From Castellaniella sp034674885 (GTDB lineage Bacteria; Pseudomonadota; Gammaproteobacteria; Burkholderiales; Burkholderiaceae_B): DNA of 32,476 nucleotides. A program made the position numbers and the translations under genes. This document shows positions 31,710 to 32,476 of the stretch, piece after piece. Below the pieces are notes generated by a model. The model had not been told where the DNA came from and searched no databases. It worked only from the letters and a program-made list of their open reading frames with translations. How positions within the stretch are numbered: position 1 is the stretch's first letter; every line of letters starts with the position of its first letter. Location: NCBI RefSeq assembly GCF_034674885.1, contig NZ_JAUCDS010000031.1, forward strand, positions 1-32,476. The letters are read 5' to 3'.

Positions 31710-32476
31710 ATGAACGATGAACAGCAGCTGGTGATCTTTGAAGGTGACGCCGGGCAGGTGGAAGTGCGGCTGGAAGGGGAAACCATCTGGTTGACCCAAC
31801 GACAGATGTCCGATCTATTCGACACGACGCCTGAAAACGTGTTGATGCACTTGAAAAACATTTACGCAGCCGGCGAATTGACCGAATCGGCAACTGCTAA
31901 GGATTTCTTAGCAGTTCGAACCGAAGGCCGCCGTCAGGTACAGCGCAACCTCAAGCACTACAACCTCGACGCCATCATCTCCGTGGGCTACCGCGTGAAT
32001 TCAAGCCGCGCCACGCGTTTCCGCCAGTGGGCCACGCGAGTCCTGCGCGAGCACCTGACGCAAGGCTACACCCTGAACCGCCAACGCTTCGAGCAAAACG
32101 CCGCCGAACTGGAAGCCGCCCTGACGCTGGTGAAGAAGGCCGCAGCCGGTGATGCCCTGACCTCTGATCAGGGACGTGGTCTGGTGGATGTGATTGCCCG
32201 ATATACCCACACGTTCCTATGGCTGCAACGCTACGATGAAGGTCTGCTGACCCAACCACCTGGCAGCCCTGGCGGCACATTGCCCTCGCCTGCCGAGGCC
32301 CGTGTCGGCATTGCACGACTAAAGGCCGATCTCATGGGCCGCAGCGAGGCCACGGCTTTGTTCGGCAACGAGCGTGAGGACAACTTTGTCGCCACCTTGG
32401 GCAATCTGGACCAAACCGTGCTCGGCGAACCCGCCTACCCCACGGTGGAATCCAAAGCGGCCCACCTGCTGTACTT
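31710..32476 (+). CDS. RhuM-family protein, N-terminal part (3' end outside window)
   Basis: Open from the ATG at 31710 to the window end without stop, 255 codons. The start EQQLVIFEGDAGQVEVRLEG and TIWLTQRQMSDLFDTTPENV match the virulence RhuM family, a DNA-binding-like domain, continuing with HLKNIYAAGEL, FLAVRTEGRRQVQRNLKHYN and LDAIISVGYRVNSSRATRFR. In many members a Fic/DOC domain follows; residues about 155-255 (VIARYTHTFLWLQRYDEGLL, NLDQTVLGEPAYPTVESKAA) look like the beginning of that domain, whose HPFxxGNGR motif would lie beyond the window. RhuM genes often sit in accessory islands, frequently beside type I restriction genes. GGAG (31701-31704) precedes the start. Function unknown. 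Confidence 0.88.
   Translation, partial: MNDEQQLVIFEGDAGQVEVRLEGETIWLTQRQMSDLFDTTPENVLMHLKNIYAAGELTESATAKDFLAVRTEGRRQVQRNLKHYNLDAIISVGYRVNSSRATRFRQWATRVLREHLTQGYTLNRQRFEQNAAELEAALTLVKKAAAGDALTSDQGRGLVDVIARYTHTFLWLQRYDEGLLTQPPGSPGGTLPSPAEARVGIARLKADLMGRSEATALFGNEREDNFVATLGNLDQTVLGEPAYPTVESKAAHLLY

Overview
The window is high-GC DNA that reads as a betaproteobacterium of the order Burkholderiales, most likely family Alcaligenaceae (Bordetella/Castellaniella/Pusillimonas-like). Pointers are an EarP-type arginine rhamnosyltransferase next to an EF-P with Arg32, a DUF2863 protein, acnB beside prpD, and a TRAP receptor resembling the Bordetella pyroglutamate-binding DctP subfamily. Taxonomy is inferred from gene content only.

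Left part (1-8845): the end of prpD (2-methylcitrate dehydratase) overlaps a small GNAT gene. A 660-base gap follows with two head-to-head foldback elements, then a promoter with an adjacent palindrome ahead of acnB. Next come a DUF2863 gene, earP and efp (EF-P and the enzyme that rhamnosylates it), a strong two-way terminator, and a convergent pair encoding a secreted thermonuclease-like protein and a DUF1178 protein.

Middle (8989-21106): an aidB-type acyl-CoA dehydrogenase diverges from a DUF423 gene, an adenine deaminase and an overlapping 3-methyladenine DNA glycosylase. A complete tRNA-Arg(ACG) with promoter and terminator follows, then a FlxA-like coiled-coil protein and an EamA transporter. 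A pyroglutamate utilisation locus comes next: 5-oxoprolinase (pxpA and a fused pxpBC) diverges from a GntR regulator, which is followed by a complete TRAP transporter (dctP, dctQ, dctM). Uptake and conversion to glutamate would be encoded side by side.

Right part (21115-32476) is more accessory. It holds a cytoplasmic subtilase with a separate I9-like mini-protein, an exported HIH-motif protein overlapping a Tat-exported cupredoxin, an HDOD-GGDEF protein, a double-CDGSH/glutamate-synthase fusion, and a PAS-GGDEF-EAL protein. These are followed by a CesT-family type III chaperone with a large unrecognised protein that looks like its effector, a gap rich in inverted repeats, and a RhuM-family gene cut by the window end.

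No insertion-sequence transposase, integrase, CRISPR array or rRNA was seen. The strongest candidates for undescribed biology are the paired foldback elements (1279-1755), whose stems differ in sequence yet stay paired while the unpaired parts are conserved, and the orphan type III chaperone/effector pair (29386-31336).
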